Assembly (NCBI GenBank): GCA_036268485.1
Contig: DATAUC010000042.1
Coordinates: 124,001 to 188,000, forward strand
Length of the DNA stretch: 64,000 nucleotides
DNA from: Bog-473 sp036268485
GTDB taxonomy: Bacteria > Actinomycetota > Acidimicrobiia > Acidimicrobiales > RAAP-2
Reading direction: 5' to 3'
The notes under the pieces were generated by a model. The model had not been told where the DNA came from, ran no database searches, and worked only from the letters and a program-made list of their open reading frames with translations. Each line of letters begins with the position of its first letter. Position 1 is the first letter of the stretch. The position numbers and the translations under genes were made by a program. This document shows, one piece after another, positions 1 to 7,245 of this stretch.

Positions 1-2
1 CC

Positions 3-344
3 ACGCTCCCGCCCGCAGTACGGGAACCAGTCACCGAAGCGACGCATGAGTCTCCGGCCGTCGTGACGCCCATCACGGTGGCCCGCCCGGTCATCGTCAA
101 CAACAGCGAGCACGGGCAGGCCACCTGGTATGCAGCAGCCCCTCCCGGCAAGTGCGCCAGTCCCACCCTGCCCTTCGGCACGGTGTTGACGGTGACCAAC
201 GACGCCAATGGCCGCACCACTGTCTGCACGGTCGATGACCGGGAGGAAGCGGGCTACCCGCGGGTGGTCGACCTGTCCCCTTCGGGCTTCTCGCAACTGG
301 AGAGCCCCAGCGAAGGAGTGGCGGACGTCACAATCTCCTGGTGA
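3..344 (+). CDS. C-terminal part of a secreted DPBB (RlpA/Rpf-like) cell-wall protein, 5' end outside window
   Basis: The reading frame is open from the first bases of the window, so this is the end of a longer gene. The visible 113 codons carry a double-psi beta-barrel region with the features of RlpA/3D-type domains: GQATWY near the start, a CASPTLPFGT stretch, VTN, TTVCTVDDR and VDLSPSGF. In actinobacteria a resuscitation-promoting factor (RpfB-like) or DPBB wall protein commonly precedes ksgA, which fits here. The conserved Asp-Arg and Asp-Leu-Ser positions resemble those of RlpA folds. Its TGA overlaps the next gene's GTG in GTGA, so the two are probably co-translated. Whether the missing part holds G5 or transglycosylase domains cannot be seen. 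Confidence 0.75.
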   Translation, partial: TLPPAVREPVTEATHESPAVVTPITVARPVIVNNSEHGQATWYAAAPPGKCASPTLPFGTVLTVTNDANGRTTVCTVDDREEAGYPRVVDLSPSGFSQLESPSEGVADVTISW

Positions 345-1159
345 CGCATTCGGGAGCTGACATCGCCGCACTGCTCGGCGCCCACGGCCTGCGTCCCAGC
401 CGGGCGCTCGGACAGAACTTCGTGGCCGACCCCAATACGGTCCGGCGCATCGCCCGCCTGGCCGAGGCCGGGCCCGAGTCGTCCATCCTCGAGATCGGCG
501 CCGGCCTGGGCTCGCTGACCCTGGCCTTGGCCGAGACCGGTGCCCGGGTGGTGGCGGTGGAACTCGACCGCTACATCCTCCCGGTGCTGCGCTCGGTGGT
601 CGAGCCGGTCGGGGTCGAGGTGATCGAAGGGGACGCCATGATGCTCGACGTGGCCGCCCTGCTGGCCGAGCGGGGACCCGGGCCCTGGTCGCTGGTGGCC
701 AACCTGCCCTACAACATCGCCACCCCGCTGGTCATGAAGACCCTGGTCGAGGTGCCAGCCGTCACCCGCCTGCTGGTCATGGTGCAGCGCGAGGTAGGTG
801 AGCGCATGGCGGCCGGGGTCGGCGACGACGCCTACGGCTCGGTCTCGGTGCGCGTGGCCTATTTTGCCAAGTCCAGCGTGGCGGCCCGGGTGCCGGCCTC
901 GGTGTTCATTCCCCGGCCCAACGTGGAGTCGGTCCTGGTCCAGATGACCAGGCGGCCCGAGCCCGCCGTGTCCCCGGAGCTGGTCTCCTATGAGCGCCTG
1001 GCCGCCGTGGTCAAGGCGGGATTCGGCCAACGGCGCAAGATGCTACGCCGCTCCCTTGCCGGCGTGGTCACCCCCGAGGCCTTCGAGCGGGCCGGCATCC
1101 GTCCGCAAGCCCGGGCCGAGGAATTGGACATCGTGGAATGGGGCAGGCTGGCGCAGTGA
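341..1159 (+). CDS. ksgA: 16S rRNA (adenine(1518)-N6/adenine(1519)-N6)-dimethyltransferase KsgA/RsmA
   Basis: 272 residues, the normal KsgA length. It dimethylates the two adjacent adenines in the 3' hairpin of 16S rRNA using S-adenosylmethionine, late in small-subunit assembly. Visible motifs are ALGQNF (residues 22-27), the SAM-binding EIGAGLGSLT (51-60), the acidic VAVELD (71-76), GDAM (97-100) and the catalytic NLPY (121-124). The C-terminal helical domain contains the QRRKMLRRSL stretch typical of the family. Start GTG at 341 overlaps the upstream stop. The following ispE gene overlaps its stop codon, giving the classic actinobacterial ksgA-ispE pair. Confidence 0.97.
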   Translation: MTHSGADIAALLGAHGLRPSRALGQNFVADPNTVRRIARLAEAGPESSILEIGAGLGSLTLALAETGARVVAVELDRYILPVLRSVVEPVGVEVIEGDAMMLDVAALLAERGPGPWSLVANLPYNIATPLVMKTLVEVPAVTRLLVMVQREVGERMAAGVGDDAYGSVSVRVAYFAKSSVAARVPASVFIPRPNVESVLVQMTRRPEPAVSPELVSYERLAAVVKAGFGQRRKMLRRSLAGVVTPEAFERAGIRPQARAEELDIVEWGRLAQ

Positions 1160-1944
1160 ACGTCGCAACCGTGCTGGCGCCAGCCAAGCTCACCGTGTCG
1201 CTGGCCGTGACCGGCGTACGGGCCGACGGCTATCACGAGCTGCGCGCCGAGATGGTCTCGCTGAACCTGACAGACCGGCTCACGTTCATGGACGGTGGTT
1301 CTGAGCTCAACGTGGTGGTGCCCGAGGCCGGGACGCGCAGTGAAGCACTGGGGCCGGCCGAGGAGAACCTCATCACCCGGGCCCTGCGGGCGGTGGGGCG
1401 CCAGGCCACCGTGCATCTCGAGAAGCACATCCCGCTGGGGGGCGGGCTGGGCGGAGGCTCCACCGATGCGGCGGCCGTGCTGCGCTGGGCCGGATGTACC
1501 GATCTCTCACTGGCGGCGGGCTTGGGAGCCGACGTGCCGTTCTGCGTGCTCGGGGGCCGGGCCCTGGTCGAAGGGATCGGCGAGCGGGTCACCCCGCTGC
1601 CCTTCGAGACGCAGTCGTTCCTCTTGCTCCTCCCGCCGTTCGGGGTCAACACCCCGCACGTCTACGCCGCCTGGGACGCGCTGGCGCCGCCTCTACGCGT
1701 CGGTGCGGGCAACGACCTGATGGCGGCCGCGCTGGTGGTCGAGCCGCGCTTGGCCCGGTGGCGCGACGCGCTGGGGGAATTGACCGGGCTGGAACCGAAA
1801 TTGGCCGGCAGCGGGTCAACCTGGTTCGTCGAAGGAAGCCCACCGGAGGTGGACCGCGAGGCACTCAGCTGGTTGACGCTGGGTGCTGAGAAAGGCCGCC
1901 TGGTGCCAGCACACGCGGTGCCGGCGACCTGGAGTGGTGACTAG
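1156..1944 (+). CDS. ispE: 4-diphosphocytidyl-2-C-methyl-D-erythritol kinase IspE
   Basis: GHMP-family kinase of the non-mevalonate (MEP) isoprenoid pathway that phosphorylates CDP-methylerythritol. Seen are the N-terminal APAKLTVSL block with Lys and the later GYHEL motif, the glycine-rich ATP loop PLGGGLGGGSTDAA at about residues 93-106, and a C-terminal KLAGSGSTWF equivalent to the GHMP motif 3. At about 262 residues it is a little short for IspE. GTG at 1156 is preferred because it makes a GTGA overlap with the ksgA stop, a junction used repeatedly in this window; an in-frame ATG at 1138 would add six residues. Confidence 0.93.
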   Translation: MNVATVLAPAKLTVSLAVTGVRADGYHELRAEMVSLNLTDRLTFMDGGSELNVVVPEAGTRSEALGPAEENLITRALRAVGRQATVHLEKHIPLGGGLGGGSTDAAAVLRWAGCTDLSLAAGLGADVPFCVLGGRALVEGIGERVTPLPFETQSFLLLLPPFGVNTPHVYAAWDALAPPLRVGAGNDLMAAALVVEPRLARWRDALGELTGLEPKLAGSGSTWFVEGSPPEVDREALSWLTLGAEKGRLVPAHAVPATWSGD

Positions 1945-1946
1945 GG

Positions 1947-2045
1947 CTACTTACCGGCCCGACGTTGCCAACGGGTGGCCTTCAACATCTTCTTGTGCTT
2001 CTTCTTGCGCATGCGCTTGCGGCGCTTCTTGATCAGTGATCCCAT
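1947..2045 (-). CDS. Small basic ribosomal protein, bS22/AURKAIP1-COX24 type (32 aa)
   Basis: A 32-codon reading frame on the minus strand, ATG at 2045 to TAG at 1947, encodes a very basic peptide starting MGSLIKKRRKRM and ending RWQRRAGK. This closely matches the known actinobacterial AURKAIP1/COX24-domain mini-protein, seen as bS22 in mycobacterial ribosomes, in length (about 33 aa) and in the GSxIKKRRKRMxKKKH pattern. It is convergent with ispE, only two bases from its stop, and divergent from the VOC gene. A TAGCCT hexamer ten bases upstream may be its -10. It lies below usual ORF-length cutoffs and is easily missed. Confidence 0.88.
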   Translation of the reverse strand: MGSLIKKRRKRMRKKKHKKMLKATRWQRRAGK

Positions 2046-2055
2046 GACGTGCGGC

Positions 2056-2061
2056 AGGCTA
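2056..2061 (-). promoter_or_regulatory. Putative -10 (TAGCCT) for the bS22 gene
   Basis: TAGCCT on the minus strand ends ten bases before the bS22 ATG at 2045. That would give an mRNA leader of only a few bases. No clear -35 was identified. Confidence 0.35.
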
Positions 2062-2118
2062 GCGGTCTAAGGGGCCGACTGCCAGGTCAGTCACGGAACG
2101 GCGAGGAGGAACAGGCCG

Positions 2119-2502
2119 ATGGCGTTCGAAGTCGTGGGTCTCGATCACGTGCAGTTGGCTATGCCGGACGGCGGAGAAGCGGAGGCCGAGGCCTTCTATG
2201 CCGGCCGGTTGGGCTTTGTGCGCCGGCCCAAGCCCGAACCCATGGCCAGCCGGGGCGGTTGCTGGTTTCAGGCCGGTGCGGCCGCCCTGCACCTGGGGGT
2301 GGAAGGCGACTTCCGGCCGGCCCGCAAAGCGCACCCGGCCCTCGTCGTGCGCGAGCTGGCCGGACTGATGGAGTCCCTGACCGAGGCCGGCATCGAGGTC
2401 CGGGCGAATGAGGATCAGGCGCCGGGCGCCAGTTGCTACGTGGACGACCCGTTCGGCAATCGGCTCGAGCTGTTGGACCTCGCCCTATTGAGTGGGGACT
2501 GA
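2119..2502 (+). CDS. VOC-superfamily (glyoxalase/bleomycin-resistance-like) protein
   Basis: 127 residues forming one vicinal-oxygen-chelate unit made of two beta-alpha-beta-beta-beta modules: LDHVQLAMP near the N-terminus, AEAFYAGRLGF, and the C-terminal CYVDDPFGNRLELL. The DPFGNRLEL signature with its Glu ligand is typical of VOC metal sites, and His in LDHVQL (about residue 9) is a plausible second ligand. Substrate cannot be assigned. A strong Shine-Dalgarno GAGGAGGA (2103-2110) sets the ATG at 2119. The gene stands alone, divergent from bS22 and convergent with the histidine kinase. Confidence 0.85.
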   Translation: MAFEVVGLDHVQLAMPDGGEAEAEAFYAGRLGFVRRPKPEPMASRGGCWFQAGAAALHLGVEGDFRPARKAHPALVVRELAGLMESLTEAGIEVRANEDQAPGASCYVDDPFGNRLELLDLALLSGD

Positions 2503-2536
2503 GGCTGGGGCGGGAGCTGCATCGGGCCAGAGAGCG

Positions 2537-3898
2537 TCAGGGCGATTCGAAGAACTCGCGCTCGGACGCCGTGGCCGGCGGGACGGTCACCGGCAGGGTC
2601 AGGGTCATGCGGGTGCCACCTCCGGGGAGGACGTCGGCTTCCACCGTGCCGCCTTCGGTCTTGACGACCTGGGCCACGATGGCCAGGCCCAATCCGGAGC
2701 CGGGCAGACCACGGGCCGCCGGGGCCCGGTAGAAGCGGTCAAAGATGTGCGGCAGGTCCTCGGCGGCAATGCCCGGACCCTGGTCCTGCACGACGACCTC
2801 GCCGTTGCGGCAGCGCACCGAGACCACCGAGCCGGGCGGGCTCCACTTCAGCGCGTTGTCCAGGAGGTTGCCGACGGCCCGGGCCAGGCGGTCGCGGTGG
2901 GCCTCCACCCAGCACGGCTCCTCCTCGAGCTCGAAGGTGACGTTGGTGGTGCGCCCATGGGTAATGGCCAGCGACACGGCGTCGTGCACCAGCACGTCAA
3001 GCCGCAGCGGCAACTGTTGGCTGGGGAGCTGGTCCCCCCGAGCCAACTCGGCCAGGTCGCCCACCAGATCGGTCAGCTCCTGCAGCTGGACCAGCACGTC
3101 GTCGACCAGCACGGAGCGGTCGTGTTCGGACAGTTCGTCCACCCGGCGCACCACTTCGAGGTTGGTACGCAGGCTGGTCAAGGGGGTGCGCAGTTCGTGC
3201 GATGCATCGAGGACCAGCTGGCTCTGGGCCCGGCGTGACGACTCGAGCGCGGCCAGGAGTCGGTTGAAGGCGCGCCGCAGCCGCCCCAACTCGTCGGGCC
3301 CGCCCGGTTCGAGCCGGCGCGCCACGTCGGTGGTCTCGGCCAGTTCTTCGACGGTGGCGGTCAACGAGTTCAAGGGGACCAGGGCGGTGCGGGCCACCAA
3401 CCAGCCGAAGCCGACAGCCAGGAGCACGCCGACCAGGGCCACGGCACCGAGGATGAGACCCAGCTTGTGCAGCTCGGGGCCGACGTTGAGCAGCGTGGCG
3501 ATCTGCAGGGCGCCCGTCTCGCTGAGCGGCTGGTCCTGCACCTGGGTGCCGGCGGAGAGCGGCTCCACCAGCTCGCGCAACTCATTGCCGTTGACGTCGA
3601 CGGTGGTGAAGAAGGCGGGCGCCAGACCGGCGGCCACCAGGCGGACCTGGGCCGTCACGGGCAGGTCGCCCACACCGTCGACCACGGCACCGGTGGAGTT
3701 GACCACCTGGCCGAAGTTGGCACTGGTGGTGTCGATGTTCTGGCCGTTGGTCAGCTTGACCACCGCGGCACGCAAGGAGTCGTCGGCGGCGTTGACCAGG
3801 GTGTTACGGGCGGCCAGGTAGGAGGCGGCGGAGGCGGCCAGGATGGCGATGACCACGGCCGCGGTGCAGGCCAGGACCAACCTGGTCCGGAAGGTCAC
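2537..3898 (-). CDS. Membrane sensor histidine kinase (MprB/PrrB-like)
   Basis: About 453 residues. An N-terminal membrane helix (about residues 6-30) is followed by an extracytoplasmic sensor of about 115 residues, a second helix (about 147-168), a HAMP linker (TALVPLNSL onwards), the HisKA box DASHELRTPL with phospho-accepting His near residue 234, and a HATPase domain with N box (GNLLDNALKWS), VQDQGPGI and SGLGLAIV. Start GTG at 3898 overlaps the response-regulator stop as GTGA, so the kinase is second in the operon. Architecture and order match mycobacterial MprA/MprB-type systems; the signal sensed is unknown. Confidence 0.93.
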   Translation of the reverse strand: MTFRTRLVLACTAAVVIAILAASAASYLAARNTLVNAADDSLRAAVVKLTNGQNIDTTSANFGQVVNSTGAVVDGVGDLPVTAQVRLVAAGLAPAFFTTVDVNGNELRELVEPLSAGTQVQDQPLSETGALQIATLLNVGPELHKLGLILGAVALVGVLLAVGFGWLVARTALVPLNSLTATVEELAETTDVARRLEPGGPDELGRLRRAFNRLLAALESSRRAQSQLVLDASHELRTPLTSLRTNLEVVRRVDELSEHDRSVLVDDVLVQLQELTDLVGDLAELARGDQLPSQQLPLRLDVLVHDAVSLAITHGRTTNVTFELEEEPCWVEAHRDRLARAVGNLLDNALKWSPPGSVVSVRCRNGEVVVQDQGPGIAAEDLPHIFDRFYRAPAARGLPGSGLGLAIVAQVVKTEGGTVEADVLPGGGTRMTLTLPVTVPPATASEREFFESP

Positions 3899-4566
3899 GA
3901 ATCCCGCAGGACGTAGCCCACCCCGCGCACGGTGTGGATGCACCGCGTCTCGTCACCCACTTCGGTCTTGCGCCGCAGGTACCCGACGTAGACGGCCACC
4001 GAGTTGGTGCCCGAGTCGAAGTCGAAACCCCACACCTTGTTCAAAAGGTGCTCGCGCGAGAGCACCTGGCGCGGGTGGCGCATGAAGAGCTCCAAGAGGT
4101 CGTACTCAATGCGGGTCAACTCGAAGGCCCGGTCGCCCCGGTGGGCCTCACGCGACGAGAGGTCCAAGGTGAGGTCGCCGAAGCGCAGGAGGCCACCCTC
4201 GCCTTCGAAGCGGCGTCGGAGCAGGGCGCGGAGCCGAGCGAGCAGCTCGGCCAGTGCAAAGGGCTTGACCAGATAGTCGTCCGCCCCTGCATCGAGGCCC
4301 TGGACCCGGTCGTCGATGGCCTGGCGGGCGGTGACCATGAGCACCGGGGTGTCGTCGCCGGCCTTGCGCATGCGCTCGCAGACCTGGAGCCCGTCCAGAT
4401 CGGGCAGCTGTAGATCCAGCACCACGGCGTCGGGGGGCGTCTGGGCCAACGCTTCGAGGGCCTCACCGCCGGAGCCCACGGTGACCACGTCGTAGCCCTC
4501 GAGCCGCAGGGCGCGGTCAATGGATCGGCGCACGGCCAGATCGTCGTCCACTACGAGGATGCGCAC
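3895..4566 (-). CDS. OmpR/PhoB-family response regulator (MprA-like)
   Basis: 223 residues. The receiver domain shows the acidic pair DDD (residues 7-9), phospho-accepting Asp51 in VVLDLQLPDLDG, Thr79 and Lys101 in the LVKPF motif. The C-terminal winged helix shows LTRIEYDLLELFMRHP, VLSREHLLNKVWG and the HTVRGVGYVLR ending typical of DNA-binding OmpR proteins. It is paired with the histidine kinase directly downstream by a 4-nt overlap. GTG at 4566 is the start; a TAGGGT hexamer nine bases upstream suggests a very short or absent leader. Confidence 0.94.
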   Translation of the reverse strand: MRILVVDDDLAVRRSIDRALRLEGYDVVTVGSGGEALEALAQTPPDAVVLDLQLPDLDGLQVCERMRKAGDDTPVLMVTARQAIDDRVQGLDAGADDYLVKPFALAELLARLRALLRRRFEGEGGLLRFGDLTLDLSSREAHRGDRAFELTRIEYDLLELFMRHPRQVLSREHLLNKVWGFDFDSGTNSVAVYVGYLRRKTEVGDETRCIHTVRGVGYVLRDS

Positions 4567-4575
4567 GGTGCCTGC

Positions 4576-4581
4576 ACCCTA
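4576..4581 (-). promoter_or_regulatory. Putative -10 (TAGGGT) of the two-component operon
   Basis: Minus-strand TAGGGT ends nine bases before the response-regulator GTG at 4566. There is no Shine-Dalgarno in the gap, consistent with a nearly leaderless transcript. Confidence 0.4.
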
Positions 4582-4620
4582 CTGGGCGACGTTTCGCCCG
4601 GGGGAGGCATCCGGGATGTC

Positions 4621-4626
4621 TAACCT
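4621..4626 (+). promoter_or_regulatory. Putative -10 (TAACCT) for tRNA-Gln
   Basis: TAACCT lies about 41 bases before the mature tRNA 5' end. The same hexamer stands before eno and before the DMT transporter in this window. No convincing -35 is visible. Confidence 0.35.
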
Positions 4627-4667
4627 CTACCTCGCGCCGAATTCCTGCCGGGGTTCGAAGCGGTCGG

Positions 4668-4740
4668 TCCGGGGTAGTTCAATCGGCAGAACGTCGGCCT
4701 TTGGAGCCGGATGTTGGAGGTTCGAGCCCTCCCCCCGGAG
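4668..4740 (+). tRNA. tRNA-Gln (anticodon TTG)
   Basis: A complete 73-nt cloverleaf. The acceptor stem TCCGGGG pairs with CCCCGGA, and the D-stem GTTC pairs with GAAC. The anticodon stem TCGGC/GCCGG closes the 7-nt loop CTTTGGA, whose positions 34-36 are TTG. There is a 5-nt variable loop and T-stem GGAGG/CCTCC with TTCGAGC. T1-A72 and discriminator G73 match glutamine identity features known from E. coli. CCA is not encoded. Confidence 0.93.
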
Positions 4741-4792
4741 CTCAGCTCAGTGTCATCGGCGCTCAGCTCAGTGTCATCGGCGCTCAGCTCAG
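4741..4792 (+). repeat. 21-bp tandem repeat, about 2.5 copies
   Basis: The unit ctcagctcagtgtcatcggcg occupies 4741-4761 and 4762-4782 without a mismatch, followed by its first ten bases at 4783-4792. It starts immediately after the last base of tRNA-Gln. It runs into the stop codon (4789-4791) of the minus-strand membrane-protein gene. Each unit itself contains the doubled CTCAG. Confidence 0.9.
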
Positions 4793-5127
4793 CGCCAGTC
4801 CTTGCGCTTGCCGTGGTCAGCCAGGGAGGCCAGGTAGTCGTTGTAGGCGGCCCGGTCGGCTTCGTCGGCCGCCTCGGCGCCGGTGGGTGGCGCGGCTGCT
4901 GCAGCCATTTTCGGCGGTTGCGTCTGGCCGGGCGGGACCTCGTGGACGAAGCGCCACCACATGTACACCGCGTAGCCGGCGAAGAAGGGCCACTCGAAGA
5001 CGTAGGCCCAACTGAGGGAGTTGCCGTCCAGGGCCCGGTGGATCTGCCAGAAGCAGAGCGCGGCGAAGGTGGGCACGACGATGGCGATCACCACGTGCAA
5101 CGTGATGGCCCGGCGGGTGAACCACAT
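4789..5127 (-). CDS. Small membrane protein of unknown function
   Basis: 112 residues. Two hydrophobic segments are visible: about 9-28 (HVVIAIVVPTFAALCFWQIH) and about 41-58 (AYVFEWPFFAGYAVYMWW), joined by a short RALDGNSLSW loop. The rest is a charged, Ala/Pro-rich cytoplasmic-type tail. The tryptophan- and aromatic-rich helices resemble a small conserved actinobacterial membrane family, but I cannot assign a function. It follows the alpha/beta hydrolase by 13 bases on the same strand. Its stop lies inside the third, partial copy of the 21-bp repeat. Confidence 0.75.
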   Translation of the reverse strand: MWFTRRAITLHVVIAIVVPTFAALCFWQIHRALDGNSLSWAYVFEWPFFAGYAVYMWWRFVHEVPPGQTQPPKMAAAAAPPTGAEAADEADRAAYNDYLASLADHGKRKDWR

Positions 5128-5140
5128 GGTGCGTGCTCCG

Positions 5141-6037
5141 TCAGGCCGGCTGGTCGAAGATGAAGTCCGACAGGATGGCGGTCAGCTCCAGCGGCTTGTC
5201 GCCCTGGATGCTGTGGCCGGCCCCCTCGACGCCGATCACGGTGCTGGTGGGCTGGCGGCGGGTGAGTTCGGCCACATCGGCGTCGTCCACCACCGACCAG
5301 GCCAGGCCCCGCACCAAGAGGAGGGGCACCGCGATGCCCGATACGGCGTCCCACAGGTTGTCGAACTCGGGCCGGGTGCGCTCACCGTCGACGCGGAAGC
5401 GGGCGTAGCGCCAGACCCAGGAGCCGTCCTCACGTTGCACCGCATTGTGCAGGATGCCGCGGCGCAGTGACGCCACCGTGCGGCCCGGGTTGTGTTCGAT
5501 GGTGCGAGCCAGCAGGTCGTCGAAGCTGTCGAAGCTGGCCGGCCCGTCGATGAAGGCGGTGATGGGTGCCGACTTCTCCGGGTTGACGCCTGGCGTCACA
5601 TCTACGAGGACGAGCTTGCGCACCAGGGCGGGTGCCTGCGCCGTCAGCGCGATGCACGAGAGGCCGCCGAGCGACATGCCCACGACGCCCTTGGCGTCGG
5701 GGGCGAGCTCGGCGATGACCGTGGCCAGATCGGCCCCGTTGCTGCGGACCGAAAGCGAGCCGTCGGGCCCGCCGTCGGAGTGGCCGTGACCGGGCAGGTC
5801 GATGGCCAGGAGCGGCCGGCCCAGGGCCATGGCCACCGTGTCCCAGGTGTGGGCGTTCTGGGCTCCCCCGTGCACGAGGACCAGATCGGGGGGTTCGGTG
5901 CCCCAGACCAGGCTGGAAACCCTGCGGTCGGGACCGACTTCGGTCTCGACCCGGCGCACGGCGGGAGGGCCGTCGTAGGGCAGGCCGTACTCGGCCGCGT
6001 TCTCCGAGAAAAGCCCGAACTCGTCGTAGGGCATCAC
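5141..6037 (-). CDS. Alpha/beta-hydrolase fold protein
   Basis: About 298 residues. The oxyanion-hole region HGGAQNAHTWD, the DLPGHGHSDG strand-turn, the nucleophile elbow GMSLGG with catalytic Ser, and a C-terminal GHSIQGDKP supplying the His mark a typical esterase/hydrolase (proline iminopeptidase or haloperoxidase-like group). The substrate is unknown. GTG at 6037 is chosen because a TACTCT hexamer lies seven bases upstream; the adjacent ATG at 6034 is the alternative. An upstream in-frame start at 6067 is less likely as it precedes this hexamer. Confidence 0.88.
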   Translation of the reverse strand: MMPYDEFGLFSENAAEYGLPYDGPPAVRRVETEVGPDRRVSSLVWGTEPPDLVLVHGGAQNAHTWDTVAMALGRPLLAIDLPGHGHSDGGPDGSLSVRSNGADLATVIAELAPDAKGVVGMSLGGLSCIALTAQAPALVRKLVLVDVTPGVNPEKSAPITAFIDGPASFDSFDDLLARTIEHNPGRTVASLRRGILHNAVQREDGSWVWRYARFRVDGERTRPEFDNLWDAVSGIAVPLLLVRGLAWSVVDDADVAELTRRQPTSTVIGVEGAGHSIQGDKPLELTAILSDFIFDQPA

Positions 6038-6044
6038 GGTCCTG

Positions 6045-6050
6045 AGAGTA
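6045..6050 (-). promoter_or_regulatory. Putative -10 (TACTCT) for the hydrolase gene
   Basis: Minus-strand TACTCT ends seven bases before GTG 6037 and ten before ATG 6034. This is the spacing expected of a leaderless mRNA starting at GTG 6037. Confidence 0.45.
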
Positions 6051-6100
6051 CCGGGTGGGGTGTGCACCCATTGGCCTCCCCGGTCAGGAAGAATGACGCG

Positions 6101-7201
6101 ATGCGTGAACGCCGCCTCTCTGCCGTGGTCCTGGCCGCCGGTGAAGGGACCCGCATGCGGTCCGAACGCCCCAAGCCGCTACACCTCCTGTGCGGCCGCC
6201 AGATGATCCTCCACGTGCTCGACGCCATGGCCGAGATCGACGTCACCCGGGTGGTCGTCGTGGTGGGTCACCGCGCCGACTGGGTGACCAAGACCCTGGT
6301 CCAGCACGCCCCGCCCAGCATGCAGATCGAGTTCGTCGAACAGGAAACGCAGTCGGGCACCGGCGACGCCCTGGCGGTCGGCTTGACCGGCCTGCCCGAC
6401 GACGATGACGAAGAGGAGGACGTGGTCGTCCTCCCGGGTGACACCCCGTTGCTGCGCCCGCAGACCCTGGCCGCACTGGTGCGCCACCACCGGTCCGACG
6501 ACGCCGGGGCCACCCTGCTCACGGCCGAGGTGGACGATTCCACCGGGTACGGGCGCGTGGTGCACGGTAAGGACGGCGTGGTGTGCCGGGTGGTCGAAGA
6601 AGTCGACGCCACCGACGAGGAGCGGGCGATCACCGAGATCAACACCTCCATCTACTGTTTCCGACGCAGCATCCTGGCTCCGGCCCTGCGCCGGTTGACC
6701 CCGGCCAACGCCCAGGGCGAGTACTACCTGACCGACGCCGTCGGCGTGCTCTTCAGCGCCGGATACCGCGTGCAGTCGCTGGTGCTGCCCGATCCGATGG
6801 AGGCAGCCGGCGTCAACGACCGGGCCCAGCTGGCGGTGGCCGAAGCCGAACTACGCGACCGGATCAACGAGCGCTGGATGCGCCGCGGGGTCACCATGTG
6901 GGATCCCGAGCGCACCTACGTCGACGCCGAGGTGCAGCTGAACCCCGACGTGTCGCTCCTGCCCGGCGTGATCCTGCGCGGTCGTTGCGTCATCGGCGAG
7001 GGCAGCGAGATCGGGCCCAACACCATGCTGACCGACACCGTGGTCGGGGCCCACGCCACCGTGCGGGAGAGCACCGGGGAGCGGGCCATTGTGGGCGACG
7101 GGGCGCGGGTCGGCCCCTATGCCGTCCTCCAGCCGGGCAGCGACGTGCCGGCCGGCGCCGTGGTAGCGCCCTACGAGGTGGTCGAGGCGCCCGAGCCCTA
7201 G
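6101..7201 (+). CDS. glmU: GlmU-type N-acetylglucosamine-1-phosphate uridylyltransferase with a truncated acetyltransferase part
   Basis: 366 residues against about 450-480 for bifunctional GlmU. The N-terminal nucleotidyltransferase domain is intact: LAAGEGTRMRS with RPKPLH (residues 11-28, Lys25), EQETQSGTGDA, LPGDTPLL and the EINTSIYCF strand. It makes UDP-GlcNAc from GlcNAc-1-phosphate for peptidoglycan and teichoic/lipid precursors. The left-handed beta-helix begins near residue 265 but stops after about 100 residues, before the NFVE/K, NYDG and His positions used for acetyl transfer. There is no sign of a frameshift. Start ATG 6101 has the Shine-Dalgarno AGGAAG; prs follows after 44 bases. 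Confidence 0.88.
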   Translation: MRERRLSAVVLAAGEGTRMRSERPKPLHLLCGRQMILHVLDAMAEIDVTRVVVVVGHRADWVTKTLVQHAPPSMQIEFVEQETQSGTGDALAVGLTGLPDDDDEEEDVVVLPGDTPLLRPQTLAALVRHHRSDDAGATLLTAEVDDSTGYGRVVHGKDGVVCRVVEEVDATDEERAITEINTSIYCFRRSILAPALRRLTPANAQGEYYLTDAVGVLFSAGYRVQSLVLPDPMEAAGVNDRAQLAVAEAELRDRINERWMRRGVTMWDPERTYVDAEVQLNPDVSLLPGVILRGRCVIGEGSEIGPNTMLTDTVVGAHATVRESTGERAIVGDGARVGPYAVLQPGSDVPAGAVVAPYEVVEAPEP

Positions 7202-7232
7202 AGGCCCGGAAACGCGCCGCGCCGCGGCGCAG

Positions 7233-7238
7233 TAGCGT
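7233..7238 (+). promoter_or_regulatory. Putative -10 (TAGCGT) for prs
   Basis: TAGCGT ends seven bases before the prs GTG at 7246. No Shine-Dalgarno lies between them, so a leaderless prs mRNA is plausible, in addition to read-through from glmU. Confidence 0.45.
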
Positions 7239-7245
7239 TGGGGTC

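Noticed and set aside
254..1030. Long minus-strand frame opposite ksgA
   Set aside because: It is the antisense shadow of ksgA, with Gly/His/Gln-rich composition typical of reversed high-GC genes and no motifs.
4741..4792. CRISPR array
   Set aside because: The 21-bp units are contiguous without spacers, so this is a simple tandem repeat.
5492..6100. Upstream extension of the glmU frame
   Set aside because: The region is antisense to the hydrolase gene; ATG 6101 has the Shine-Dalgarno and the family start.
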